Counted from the first letter of the stretch, positions 8,458-17,143 are shown. The stretch is DNA of 64,000 bases from Elizabethkingia bruuniana (GCF_002024805.1 NZ_CP014337.1:248001-312000), one strand, 5' to 3'. Made by a program: numbers and translations. Notes: generated by a model not told the origin, from the letters alone.

Positions 8458-9921
8458 ATGCAGCTAAAAAAATACAGCACCTTACTTCTGATTTTCTGCT
8501 TATGGATAGTCTCATGCCGGGGTACGGATGATAGTATAGCAAATAATAACAATGGTGGATCGGCTAACGTCATTATCAATGTGGTAGGTACAGAATCAGA
8601 ATCCGACACTTTGGAAAAGAAAGCATCTGCAGAAAAAGGAGCAACATCAGATAATGGAATACAAAAGTTTGTCATTCCTTTTGATGAAACCGATTTTGTT
8701 ACAGCCACCCTCTCGCCGGAACGTTCTGTGGTGAAGGCACAGGCTTCTGTAAATCCTATGGCAGCCACTTCCATAACAGAGCTTGGTAGAAATGTCCAAT
8801 ACAAAGTAGCCGTATATGACAGTAATGGTGATTTTGTGGATGAAAAAACTTTTACTTACGGACAAAGTGATCCCGGCTTTCAGCTCAACGGTGATCAGAA
8901 TTATACCTTTGTTGCCTACTCGGTAAATAGTACTTCTACCGTACCAGTTGTAAGCAATACACCCAGAACTCTGGCGACAGATAAGTTAACCAATGTCAGT
9001 GGTGATCTTATGTACTTCAAAAAGAACATGACGGTTTCCGGAAACGATACCAATTATCTGGAGGTTGTGCTGAAGCATAAATACAGCCAGATCACTACTA
9101 AGCTGGATGCAAGACAGGTAGGGAATATCTCATTGGTGGATGAAGCGACTATAGGACCGGTAAGTGCCTCTGCAAACATGAATTTGACCAACGGTAGTCT
9201 TACTTACAATTTACCCGGATCCAGAACTCCGGTCAATGATTTTCAGCCACTGAACACCGAAGTTGCAACCAGTACTACTACTCTTATTTCTAATACTACA
9301 AATACTGCGGAACTCAATTTCGGGACACTCATTGTTGATGGAATACCTAAAGAGAACTTTATGGTAAGGAATTTAAAGATCACGCCCGGAGAAAGATACA
9401 ACCTGAACCTTAGATTTAGACCTTGCAAAGCGAATGCATATACCAAGGGTTTTGATATATATGGTGGACGCGATCAGGAGGTAAGGTTAGAACCAACAAA
9501 TTTAGGTGTGATCTTCGATATTTACAGATTAGACGACTCCTTTAATATTACTATAAACGGCATAAAGATCGCCAAAGATGAAATTAGGTTTCCAGCTGAC
9601 AGCAGGCAGAATGTTTCTTTTGCAGACGGGTCTAAGTATCAGAGTGATGGTATAGAAAGGATCTGGTTTATAGCTGGAAATGCTTCCGCTCCTGTGGTAA
9701 GGGTCGTTGTTGATAAGAACGGAAGAGTAACAATGTATGGGAGTAAAGCCAGTTATGGACGCTTATATCCTTTGGTATTGCACAACGGAAATAGCTTTAA
9801 CACTGTCCCGTGGAATCAATCAGGAAATAATAAGGCTTATGTTTCTCAAGTAATGGGAGTGGGAACTACCGCAATGAATGGTAGTGCAATAGGGAAACGA
9901 GAAGTTGGATGTGCCCCTTAA
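8458..9921 (+). CDS. Fimbrillin-like surface lipoprotein (module 1)
   Basis: 487 residues. A type II signal peptide ends in the lipobox WIVSC (Cys20). The N-terminal ~340 residues follow the layout of Bacteroidota fimbrillins (FimA/Mfa-like beta-sandwich pairs): AVYDSNGDFVDEKTF, the LNGDQNYTFVAYSVNS motif, YLEVVLKHKYSQITTKLDA, then ENFMVRNLKITPGERYNLNL. This block matches the paralogue at 11100 in order and motifs. The C-terminal ~145 residues (IYGGRDQEVRLE to VGCAP) are unlike the paralogue and hold a possible ligand-binding or tip domain. Expected on the outer membrane surface, perhaps polymerised or as an adhesin. A hairpin terminator follows at 9983. Confidence 0.75.
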   Translation: MQLKKYSTLLLIFCLWIVSCRGTDDSIANNNNGGSANVIINVVGTESESDTLEKKASAEKGATSDNGIQKFVIPFDETDFVTATLSPERSVVKAQASVNPMAATSITELGRNVQYKVAVYDSNGDFVDEKTFTYGQSDPGFQLNGDQNYTFVAYSVNSTSTVPVVSNTPRTLATDKLTNVSGDLMYFKKNMTVSGNDTNYLEVVLKHKYSQITTKLDARQVGNISLVDEATIGPVSASANMNLTNGSLTYNLPGSRTPVNDFQPLNTEVATSTTTLISNTTNTAELNFGTLIVDGIPKENFMVRNLKITPGERYNLNLRFRPCKANAYTKGFDIYGGRDQEVRLEPTNLGVIFDIYRLDDSFNITINGIKIAKDEIRFPADSRQNVSFADGSKYQSDGIERIWFIAGNASAPVVRVVVDKNGRVTMYGSKASYGRLYPLVLHNGNSFNTVPWNQSGNNKAYVSQVMGVGTTAMNGSAIGKREVGCAP

Positions 9922-9982
9922 TTTATTAGAAATTTAAAAATTTATAAAATCCTTATTTGTTTGTAAAAACCATTGTGTTTTC

Positions 9983-10018
9983 GGGTGGGCAGTTCATTCT
10001 CTGTCCACCTGTTTTTTT
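9983..10018 (+). terminator. Terminator after fimbrillin-like gene 1
   Basis: Arms GGGTGGGCAG / CTGTCCACCT pair with two G-T wobbles around an 8-base loop, followed by seven T. It is 60 bases after the stop. Confidence 0.7.
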
Positions 10019-10079
10019 AAGTTTTGTCGAAATTCTATGATACAGGAAATCGTCTTTGTTTGTAAACTATTGTAAAGCA

Positions 10080-10510
10080 ATTCATACCTTAAGAAATATG
10101 AAGGTTTAACCATAAAAGACACAAAGATCTCACGTTACGGATAAGAGTAAGCTTAATAAATCATCTAAATCTCTTAATGGTTTAAAAGGTTCTCGACACA
10201 GAATTATTCGGAGTAGAACGAAGGATAATTCCACTCGAACTGAAGTTACCTATTTCGAGAAAAACAAATTTCGTCACTTCGAGTGCGAAACAAAGTGAAG
10301 CGTATCGAGAAGTCTGGTTTAGATACAAAAGTTCTGGTGTTAATATACTCCTGTTTTTAGGGCACAAAAATATCACCTTATGAAAAAGCATTTCTATCAT
10401 TGCAGTAAGATAATTAAGTTAAGGATATATTTTAGTCTTTGCTAAGCCGCTAACGCTTAGCGAACTTAAAAATAGCATAACAGGTAAAAAGTCTTTGCGA
10501 TCTTTCGCCG
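10080..10510. repeat. Mosaic of REP-like palindromic repeats
   Basis: A gene-free stretch of short palindromes. 10179-10263 is bounded by TCTCGAC and TTCGAGAAA. 10272-10317 contains CACTTCGAGTGCGAAA and GTGAAGCGTATCGAGAAG, a sequence style common as intergenic REP elements in flavobacteria. 10441-10500 holds a GCTAAGC/GCTTAGC hairpin and GTCTTTGCGATCTTTCGC. No ORF of note overlaps. Confidence 0.6.
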
Positions 10511-10630
10511 GAACATCACTTTTATCGAAAGATAGAACCTTCTAAAAATGGTATACTATCTATTGTCTTCCACGTTAAATAATATCAAATCGGATATATG
10601 TTTAAATACAAAAACTTATTTAACAAATAT

Positions 10631-10690
10631 GGATGCTGAAAAATGACAGATTTCTGTCATTTTTCAGCATCCATAAGCTTCTTACCTTTG
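10631..10690 (+). promoter_or_regulatory. Perfect 20-bp inverted repeat and promoter of module 2
   Basis: Arms at 10631-10650 and 10653-10672 are exact reverse complements (20 of 20) around TT. The -7 element TACCTTTG sits at 10683-10690, ten bases after the right arm as in copy 1. The expected -33 region falls inside the right arm. Confidence 0.7.
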
Positions 10691-10695
10691 TTTCT

Positions 10696-10887
10696 GACAA
10701 ACATAAATGATTTTGTAGTCGATAAAATTAAAGACTATTAAATCTATATTGTCTGAAAGATCATTCGATATTTTCAGATATTAAGTTCAGGTTTTTTCTG
10801 GTATACCGTTTCACATTTTGAACTTTTTATAAGATTTAAAGCCTTGTTAATAAGGCTTCGGAAGACCTATGTTAAATACAAAGAATT
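10696..10887 (+). promoter_or_regulatory. Conserved ~190-nt leader of module 2
   Basis: Counterpart of 8004-8195. It keeps the TCTGAAA/TTTCAGA stem and the AAGCCTT/AAGGCTT hairpin before the peptide gene. In the latter, copy differences are compatible with pairing (G-C to G-U). Confidence 0.4.
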
Positions 10888-11082
10888 ATGAAAGAGAAAG
10901 GAAAAAGTGCAACTCAGGTTTATAAAGCCAACTATATTCCGCCATTATTACATGTGATAGAGATAGAAATGGAATGCGGAATTGCCGCCGCGTCAGCAAC
11001 CATTCTTCCCGTAAACGTTTCCAACCAGGTCCAAGAAGACTGGACAGACGGAACAGATGAAACTAACGACGTCCCTTGGTAA
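10888..11082 (+). CDS. Small acidic peptide preceding a fimbrillin-like lipoprotein (module 2)
   Basis: 64 residues, paralogue of 8196-8393. The YKANYIPPLLHVIEIEMECG core is identical, followed by IAAASA. The tail differs (NQVQEDWTDGTDETNDVPW) but is again acidic and ends in tryptophan. No export signal. The following lipoprotein gene starts 17 bases after the stop, tighter than in module 1, which supports a two-gene operon. The retained identity across the core, with drift elsewhere, argues that the protein and not only the DNA is under selection. Confidence 0.75.
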   Translation: MKEKGKSATQVYKANYIPPLLHVIEIEMECGIAAASATILPVNVSNQVQEDWTDGTDETNDVPW

Positions 11083-11099
11083 ACCTTAAAAACAAAAAA

Positions 11100-12815
11100 A
11101 TGAGAAAAATTAAACTTTCTAATGCTTTAAGCATTAGCCTGCCTGCTTTCTTACTTTGGTTTTCGGTTTCCTGCCGGAGCTCTGATACAGATAGCAAAAC
11201 ATTAAATACTGATCAGGTAGCTATTAATGTAAATTTGGCACAGGACGATTATGAAGACGTGGTTAATAAAAACGTTCAGGCTTCAACCAGCCAATCACTT
11301 ACATCTAACAATAATCAGATGCAGAGACAAACAGTTCCTTTCGGAGGAGGATTCGATCTCGTTGCTGAGCTAAAACCTGATACTTCTTCCCTTAAGAGTA
11401 TTGCACAAGCAGGTATAAATCCTGTTGCCGCTACTACACCTATTCAGAGAGCTATTAAATTTCGCATAGTTGTATATAATGCTTCAGGACAGTATGATTC
11501 TTCCTACATGTACAGTGTAAGCGCCACCGGAGCCGTCACACCAGACTCGGGAGTTCCTATGAAACTAAATGGAGGAGAGAGTTATACCTTTATTGCCTAT
11601 TCTTACAATACCAATGTAGCTCCAGCAGATAATCTTGTCGGATCCAATTTGAGCACAGCAACTATCTCAGCTACATCTACACAAGACATCATGTACTACA
11701 AAACCACAATGACTCCAGATGGTAATACAGGAGTACAAAATTATTTAAATGTAATACTGAAACACAGCTTTAGCACCATTACAGTTAATGTAGATGCATC
11801 ACTTACTAACGGCTATAACATTACTAATATTACAGGCGCCACTTTAGGTAAAGTATTCCCTACGGCAACAATAGCTTTGAATTCTGGCACAGTTACCTCA
11901 TCCGGTACCGCCACAACAATAGCCGTCCCGTTTCCTGCAAACCCTAATTCTAATAACGTCACCGCAACATCTGCTGTCATTATAAACAATGCAAACAATA
12001 CAAACGATGGTACTTTCAACATTGCTTCGCTTACTATAGGTCCATTAACCGGTACGAATGTTGCTTTCAACAACCTTATCATACAACCAGGCGCCAGATA
12101 CAATATGACTATAAAATTAATTCCTCAGGACTCCTTCTTTGATGATACAACCAGCCTTCCAGGCACAACATTTAAAGTAGCCAGGATTAATGGAAAAGTA
12201 TGGATGCGTTACAACCTCGGCGTAGACCCACTCACAAATCCTAACCCGGATTTAACAGCACCTTCAAACACAGGCCTTTTTGGCAACTATTACCAATGGG
12301 GAGTTATTACTCCGGCTGCTTTAGGCAACGCAGAACCAGGACCAATAATTCCATGGAACACCTCTATAGTTCCTGCCGCCAATGCATGGAATTCCGGAAC
12401 GGAAACAGCCCCCGTAAAAGTCATTACCAACGATCCATGCCCAGCTAACTTCAGAGTACCTACAACAACAGAATTCCAAGATTTGGTAAGCTCAACAGTT
12501 CAAACCAATACAAATGATACTAGCTGGGACAATGGTTCAACAACAAACTACGCCTCGGTTAAAGTATTTACCAGTAAAAGAGACAAAAATGTAATTCTAA
12601 GCTTCCCCGCCGCAGGTTACCGTATAAACACTGACGGAACATTAAATACTGCTGCAGGTATCTCCCGTGGAAACATTGGAATCTACTGGACATCTTCTGC
12701 TCCAACTTTAGTAAACTACAAAAACATGCAGCTTTATAAAGCCTCTGTAGATTTTACTTCAGGAGCTGGCGCCCCATATTTTGGAGAAAACATTCGTTGC
12801 ATCAGAATAAATTAA
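11100..12815 (+). CDS. Fimbrillin-like lipoprotein with FISUMP-like C-terminal domain (module 2)
   Basis: 571 residues from the ATG at 11100. An upstream in-frame TTG at 11076 overlaps the peptide gene and is unlikely. The signal peptide has lipobox SVSC (Cys25). The N-terminal ~350 residues follow the fimbrillin-like layout of the module 1 lipoprotein (LNGGESYTFIAYSYNT, YLNVILKHSFSTITVNVDA, NNLIIQPGARYNMTIKL). The last ~215 residues resemble the Fibrobacter succinogenes major paralogous (FISUMP) domain: VWMRYNLG, NYYQWG, DPCPANFRVPTTTEFQDL, FPAAGYR, IYWTSS, and ENIRCIRIN at the end. FISUMP domains cap many Bacteroidota surface proteins. Likely a surface adhesin or fimbrial tip. It differs from the module 1 lipoprotein mainly by this C-terminal swap. 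Confidence 0.78.
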   Translation: MRKIKLSNALSISLPAFLLWFSVSCRSSDTDSKTLNTDQVAINVNLAQDDYEDVVNKNVQASTSQSLTSNNNQMQRQTVPFGGGFDLVAELKPDTSSLKSIAQAGINPVAATTPIQRAIKFRIVVYNASGQYDSSYMYSVSATGAVTPDSGVPMKLNGGESYTFIAYSYNTNVAPADNLVGSNLSTATISATSTQDIMYYKTTMTPDGNTGVQNYLNVILKHSFSTITVNVDASLTNGYNITNITGATLGKVFPTATIALNSGTVTSSGTATTIAVPFPANPNSNNVTATSAVIINNANNTNDGTFNIASLTIGPLTGTNVAFNNLIIQPGARYNMTIKLIPQDSFFDDTTSLPGTTFKVARINGKVWMRYNLGVDPLTNPNPDLTAPSNTGLFGNYYQWGVITPAALGNAEPGPIIPWNTSIVPAANAWNSGTETAPVKVITNDPCPANFRVPTTTEFQDLVSSTVQTNTNDTSWDNGSTTNYASVKVFTSKRDKNVILSFPAAGYRINTDGTLNTAAGISRGNIGIYWTSSAPTLVNYKNMQLYKASVDFTSGAGAPYFGENIRCIRIN

Positions 12816-12852
12816 ATCCAACCTTATCAGGTTTTAAATAATTACCTATAAT

Positions 12853-12890
12853 AAAAACCCCGGAGAAAATATTCCGGGGTTTTTATTCAT
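12853..12890. terminator. Bidirectional terminator between fimbrillin-like gene 2 and the TPR regulator
   Basis: Perfect 12-bp arms AAAAACCCCGGA / TCCGGGGTTTTT with an 8-base loop. A-rich on one side and T-rich on the other, so it can serve both convergent genes. Confidence 0.8.
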
Positions 12891-13023
12891 CTATACTTCA
12901 AGCTTCCAGGGTAACAGCATTCTCTTAAAATTCAGTTATATCTTCTGAAATGAATGAGAAAAAGTTTGTAAACACAAATTTGCTGTTTATATTAAAATTA
13001 AGCCTGTTTTTTCACGTTATTTA

Positions 13024-14856
13024 TTAAGAGACAATACTCCGAAAGAAAGTATCCAAATCTGTATCCTCATCCAGACCAAACTTCTTTTTCAAACGGTATT
13101 TTGCCATTCTTACACTCTTTGGTTCTACATGTAGCAGATGAGCTATTTGTTTTGTATCCATTCCCAGATAGATATAAGAACAATATTTTAAATCCAGTGC
13201 TGTAAGTTTTTGCAGTGCCTTTTCGCTTATATTTCTGAAGAAATCAGGATACAGCTCCTGAATTCTGAATTTAGCTTTTTCAAAATCCTTGTCTACACGG
13301 CTAACCTCTTTTACGACCTGATTAATATTGATATCGCTATCCGACAACCGTGTTTGTAATTGCTGAAGGACTTCATTTTTATGCTGTAGATGCAGATGAT
13401 TGGCCAGTACTTCGGTTTGTAATTTTTGTTGCTGTAAGGTCAGCAATTCTTGTTCAGCTTTTAGCCTCGCTTGCTCTTCTTTTTCCAGTTTTACCTGTAT
13501 TTCGGCTTCATTTTTTTCTGTATTCAGCTGTTTTTCTCTTACCAGAGAATATTTGAGCCGGAAATGATAGGATCGGAACATAAAGAAAGCACCGGTTAGA
13601 CCAATACACCCCAGTATAATATATAATAGCTTTTGCTTTTCCAGGGATTTTACTTCTTGTTCCTTCTTGTCGGACTGATATTGTGCTTCCAGCCTTTTCA
13701 CGTTGGCAGCTTCATCTTCATTAAACTGCTCTACACTATATTTTGTTACCTTTTTCTGATATTCTAGTGCTTTTACCAAATTTCCTTTCTTTTCATATAA
13801 TTCTGCCAAATCATTTACAATCTGTATCATGATATAATAATAGACCGGTGACTGCGTTAGCAAGATTGTTTCCGCCTGCAGAAGATATTTCTCTGCTTTA
13901 TCCAGATCGTTATCCCGTGTTGCAAGATTAGCGAGCATACCAAACCCTCCAGCCTGTATAGATTGTGGTTTAGTTGTATGTATCGAAGCATTTAGAGCCT
14001 CACCAATATTATACTCTATTTGTTTGCGAAGATCATCCGTTAGTTCAGGAAAGTATTTCAGCAGATAACTGGCCGTATTATTTCGGGCGATAGCATATGC
14101 GTAATCGGATACTTGTCCCGGAAACTCTTTATACAAAGCAGCCGCTTTTTCGGAGTTATTCATGATGGCTTTCAGATCCTCCCGGCTATTCGTTTTTTCG
14201 TACTGATAGGTATATGCAGTTGCCAATGCAGTATAAGCATTACTCAGCTGATTTTTATTACCGGATTTTTCAGCCTGTTCTATACTTTTTCGGGCATATT
14301 TAAAGCTGTTTTTCAAATCATTCCAGGTGGTATAGGTACCATACAACAAATAATATAGCCTGAATTCAAGCATTGGGTCACCTTCTGTTTTTTCAAGTAA
14401 GGAAAGGCTTTTCAGAATGTATGTTACTGATTTTTTATACTCGTAGAGCGAGTGTGTATAATAGGCAGGTAAAAAACTGGCATATGCTTGTGCTATTTTA
14501 TTATTGGTTTTGGAGGCACTTGTAGAGGCAGAATCTATATAAGGCTGTACCTGATCATATTTCTCCAGATTACACATTATAATCCCTTGGAAAACATGGG
14601 CTTTTGTTATTGCCAAAAGATTATCCGATGTTCTGGCAAGTTTTAGGTATTGCTTGTTATAATCGGATGCTTTATCATATTGCTGTTCGCTTCTGTATTT
14701 CTCAATAACAAGCTCATAAACTTTTAGCTTTTCAGCAGCAGGTAACTGTTCCGTTTTTAATCGGTTAATCAGGCTGTCTGTATAGATATTTTTTGCTTTT
14801 ACAGAATGGAACAAAAGAATACAGAATAATATTATCAGATAAAATTTCCCTTTCAT
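13024..14856 (-). CDS. Membrane-anchored TPR protein with LuxR-like HTH (Bacteroidota transcriptional regulator)
   Basis: 610 residues. An N-terminal signal sequence (FYLIILFCILLFHSVKA) is followed by about 380 periplasmic residues of TPR-like helical repeats, a membrane segment at about 408-426, a coiled coil of charged residues to about 510, and a C-terminal HTH. The HTH (LTALDLKYCSYIYLGMDTKQ, then VEPKSVRMAKYRLKKKFGL) resembles LuxR/GerE-type domains of flavobacterial TPR regulators. The topology suggests signal sensing outside the inner membrane and DNA binding inside. It is convergent with the second fimbrillin-like gene, across a shared terminator. Regulation of the neighbouring modules is possible but not shown. 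Confidence 0.82.
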   Translation of the reverse strand: MKGKFYLIILFCILLFHSVKAKNIYTDSLINRLKTEQLPAAEKLKVYELVIEKYRSEQQYDKASDYNKQYLKLARTSDNLLAITKAHVFQGIIMCNLEKYDQVQPYIDSASTSASKTNNKIAQAYASFLPAYYTHSLYEYKKSVTYILKSLSLLEKTEGDPMLEFRLYYLLYGTYTTWNDLKNSFKYARKSIEQAEKSGNKNQLSNAYTALATAYTYQYEKTNSREDLKAIMNNSEKAAALYKEFPGQVSDYAYAIARNNTASYLLKYFPELTDDLRKQIEYNIGEALNASIHTTKPQSIQAGGFGMLANLATRDNDLDKAEKYLLQAETILLTQSPVYYYIMIQIVNDLAELYEKKGNLVKALEYQKKVTKYSVEQFNEDEAANVKRLEAQYQSDKKEQEVKSLEKQKLLYIILGCIGLTGAFFMFRSYHFRLKYSLVREKQLNTEKNEAEIQVKLEKEEQARLKAEQELLTLQQQKLQTEVLANHLHLQHKNEVLQQLQTRLSDSDININQVVKEVSRVDKDFEKAKFRIQELYPDFFRNISEKALQKLTALDLKYCSYIYLGMDTKQIAHLLHVEPKSVRMAKYRLKKKFGLDEDTDLDTFFRSIVS

Positions 14857-15173
14857 TAAACAAATGCTTTATTAAAAATGTGTTCAGATTCTGTATTATT
14901 TTTTATAGAGGTCTTCGGTTTGGTTATAATTTTAATAAAAGTAACAAAAATCCACAGCCTACCCAATTATATCACAACTAAATGTGTTTTTCAATTTGTT
15001 GTCATTCAGTTCATTACAAAAGTTGTAGTCATTCTGTAGTCGTATGCTTTTTTATGGTAGCTGTTCTGTAGTAGCCGAAGAATTGATTTTACTATTCCGA
15101 TTGTACAATTTTGTGATAGTCAATCTGTAAAACACAAAACAACATATTTTATTAACCTTTAATCAATTTTATT
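14857..15173. other. Intergenic region between divergent genes, no gene seen
   Basis: AT-rich gap between the start of the TPR regulator and the start of the DUF4870-like gene. It repeats short GTAGTC/TGTAGT words (about 15025-15080), but I found no perfect TAnnTTTG element or clear hairpin. Confidence 0.4.
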
Positions 15174-15494
15174 ATGGACAACAAAACCTTATCAGTCATT
15201 TCGTACGTCACTATTATCGGATGGATTATATCTTTTGTTATAGGAAAAGATAACGCCAACAGTTTACTAAAATACCACCTTCGCCAGTCGTTTGGACTTT
15301 TTATTTTCGGAATATTATTGGGTATAGTACTTCAAATTATAATGAGTATTACAGGGCTCTATGTCTTAGGTTATATAGGTCTTATAAATCTTGCATTGAT
15401 GATTATTGGAATTATCAACGCAGCAAATGAAGCTGAAAAGCCATTACCGCTAATTGGGAAAATGTTTGAAGACAAATTTGCATTTGTAGGCTAG
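15174..15494 (+). CDS. DUF4870 family membrane protein
   Basis: 106 residues with three hydrophobic segments (about 10-24, 41-62 and 66-88). The YHLRQSFGLFIFGILLGIV stretch and the NAANEAEKPLPLIGKMF ending are typical of DUF4870/Tic20-like small membrane proteins, whose function is unknown. It is the first gene of a run of small membrane proteins on the plus strand to 18221. The next gene begins 37 bases after its stop. Confidence 0.8.
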   Translation: MDNKTLSVISYVTIIGWIISFVIGKDNANSLLKYHLRQSFGLFIFGILLGIVLQIIMSITGLYVLGYIGLINLALMIIGIINAANEAEKPLPLIGKMFEDKFAFVG

Positions 15495-15531
15495 GCAAAA
15501 AAAATTCAGCATTTAAAATAACTATACAAGT

Positions 15532-15993
15532 ATGTCGGTCTATAAGCATTTGAAAAATGATGGTACCGGATATCTGGTGAAACAGTATCCTTCGCTTCAG
15601 CATATAATAGTACTGGCATGGGTACTCATTGGTCTTGTTCTGATAATTAACACCAGCTACTTCAAAACAGGTATTGTAATATTTATATTGTCATTACTAC
15701 TTGCCATACTCACTTTTCGGGGACCCCGGGTTTATGTAGATTCTCATACAAAAATAATTACTGTGAAACATGGTTTCAGGCATAACCAGTATGATTTAAA
15801 ATATTTTGAAGGATTTGAACTACAGAGTTTTATGTTAATGGGTTTCATTCCGATAGGCAGCTATTTGTATGCTAACTTTAAAGATGTACCTAAGATAAAA
15901 CGCCCTGCAATGTCACAATCTTTTGGCAAAAAAAGAATGCAGGAAGTGTATAATGAGTTAGAAGAATTGATAAACGATAAAAACACACAATAA
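15532..15993 (+). CDS. Small membrane protein with two TM helices and a PH-like tail
   Basis: 153 residues: a short N-terminus (YKHLKNDGTGYLVKQYPS), two adjacent membrane helices at about 24-42 and 46-64, then ~90 soluble residues rich in beta-strand patterns (VYVDSHTKIITVKHGF, YDLKYFEGFELQ). The tail ends with an amphipathic helix (KKRMQEVYNELEELINDKN). The same plan and similar N-terminal wording recur at 17257-17703, so the two look like paralogues. The fold pattern recalls bacterial PH-domain membrane proteins, but this is inference. Only three bases separate it from the next gene. Confidence 0.65.
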   Translation: MSVYKHLKNDGTGYLVKQYPSLQHIIVLAWVLIGLVLIINTSYFKTGIVIFILSLLLAILTFRGPRVYVDSHTKIITVKHGFRHNQYDLKYFEGFELQSFMLMGFIPIGSYLYANFKDVPKIKRPAMSQSFGKKRMQEVYNELEELINDKNTQ

Positions 15994-15996
15994 GAA

Positions 15997-16944
15997 ATGA
16001 AAAAAATAATAATTGCAGCAGGTATTCTTGTACTCACATGTACTGCTACATCCTGTGACAAGATAAAAGAGAAGCTATCACAGCAGAACAAAACCACCAA
16101 GATAAATCCGTTTAGTGTTGATTCCGGAAACGAGAGTCAGGATATTATTGTTTTCAATAATAAAATAGTAAAAATAGATAAAGCACAGGCAGACTATATA
16201 AAAAGCTTTGAAGAAGGTTTAACCAGTATGGATGATTTTGTTAAAAATGCTTTGGCGAATCCCAATGCTATGCGTTTCACTCCCGTATCTACACCTATCT
16301 CTACATTTATTGCTCTTGAAGAAATAAAAGCACCAAAAGTATTAGGAGGCGAATACCAGAAGTTAGCGGATAAAATGATCAGTACATTTAAAGATCTAAA
16401 AACACTGCAGGAAGAGCTATCGGCCTATAAAAATGCTGAAGACTGGAAGGATGATAAAGGGAAAAAAATTACTGAGATTAAAGCTAAGGCCGACAAAATT
16501 ATTGAAGAGAACCGAAACGCTGCCAGTCAGTTATTCACAAAACTAGAGGATAAAGCTGACAAGGCAGAAGTAGAAATGCTAAAAAATCATCCGCTTAAGC
16601 AGCAAATTACCCAATCCAAAGAGATATTAGATCTTACGCAGAAGATTATCGATGACTCTTATGATATTAAAGACGAGGCTGCTTATAAAAAGCTTTTTGC
16701 ACAACAATACCAACAATTAGAGAAATTGTACAACCGAAATCTTGAAAATAAAATCCCGTCTGCAGAAAAGAATAAAGAAGCAAGCTATAATTCATTTAAC
16801 AATGCTGTAAACACATTTTTGGGGCAAATGCGAATTGTACAACGCAGCATGAATGAAAATAATGAGCAGTTGATGAGTGACCTGGACGATCTGGAAAGAG
16901 AAGCTAAAAATGTACTCGGCCGGTATAATTATTTTGTGGATTAA
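15997..16944 (+). CDS. DUF3829-like (YiiG-type) lipoprotein
   Basis: 315 residues with a lipoprotein signal peptide (IIIAAGILVLTCTATSC; Cys25 by count from MKKIIIAA). The long, mostly alpha-helical mature part contains NAMRFTPVSTPISTFIALEE and a NAVNTFLGQMRIVQRSM segment, the general layout of DUF3829 proteins. These are periplasmic-facing lipoproteins of unknown role. It sits between membrane protein genes with a 3-base gap upstream and 25 bases downstream, clearly in the same operon. Confidence 0.7.
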   Translation: MKKIIIAAGILVLTCTATSCDKIKEKLSQQNKTTKINPFSVDSGNESQDIIVFNNKIVKIDKAQADYIKSFEEGLTSMDDFVKNALANPNAMRFTPVSTPISTFIALEEIKAPKVLGGEYQKLADKMISTFKDLKTLQEELSAYKNAEDWKDDKGKKITEIKAKADKIIEENRNAASQLFTKLEDKADKAEVEMLKNHPLKQQITQSKEILDLTQKIIDDSYDIKDEAAYKKLFAQQYQQLEKLYNRNLENKIPSAEKNKEASYNSFNNAVNTFLGQMRIVQRSMNENNEQLMSDLDDLEREAKNVLGRYNYFVD

Positions 16945-16969
16945 ATCAATCACATATAATAAATAAAAG

Positions 16970-17143
16970 ATGAAAATATTAGGCATTATACTTATCATTA
17001 TAGGCTTCTGTATCACTGTCGTGGTGAAAATTGGCCCTTCTGAAGAAACAAAATGGATTTTTACTTATGGAGACTTACTACCAATGATTACGGCATTAGT
17101 TCTTATAGTTCCAGGGTTAATAATCTATAAAAAAAACAGATAA
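16970..17143 (+). CDS. 57-residue membrane protein
   Basis: Read directly from the sequence: ATG at 16970, stop TAA at 17141-17143. The product has an N-terminal helix (MKILGIILIIIGFCITVVV), a short loop with KIGPSEETKWIF, and a second hydrophobic helix (LLPMITALVLIVPGLIIY) ending in KKNR. Two TM helices predicted, function unknown. The 3' half of the gene is duplicated in tandem directly downstream (17167-17272), without a start codon in the copy. Confidence 0.6.
   Translation: MKILGIILIIIGFCITVVVKIGPSEETKWIFTYGDLLPMITALVLIVPGLIIYKKNR

Larger units (their letters stand above)
10514..10998 (+). repeat. Duplicated module, copy 2: upstream region plus peptide 5' half
   Basis: Second copy of 7822-8306, same length and landmark spacing. 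Similarity stops within the peptide gene on the right and against the REP-like mosaic on the left. Confidence 0.9.

Noticed and set aside
11076-11099. TTG start of the module 2 lipoprotein
   Set aside because: It overlaps the peptide gene and would place eight polar residues before a clear signal peptide; ATG at 11100 fits the lipoprotein pattern.
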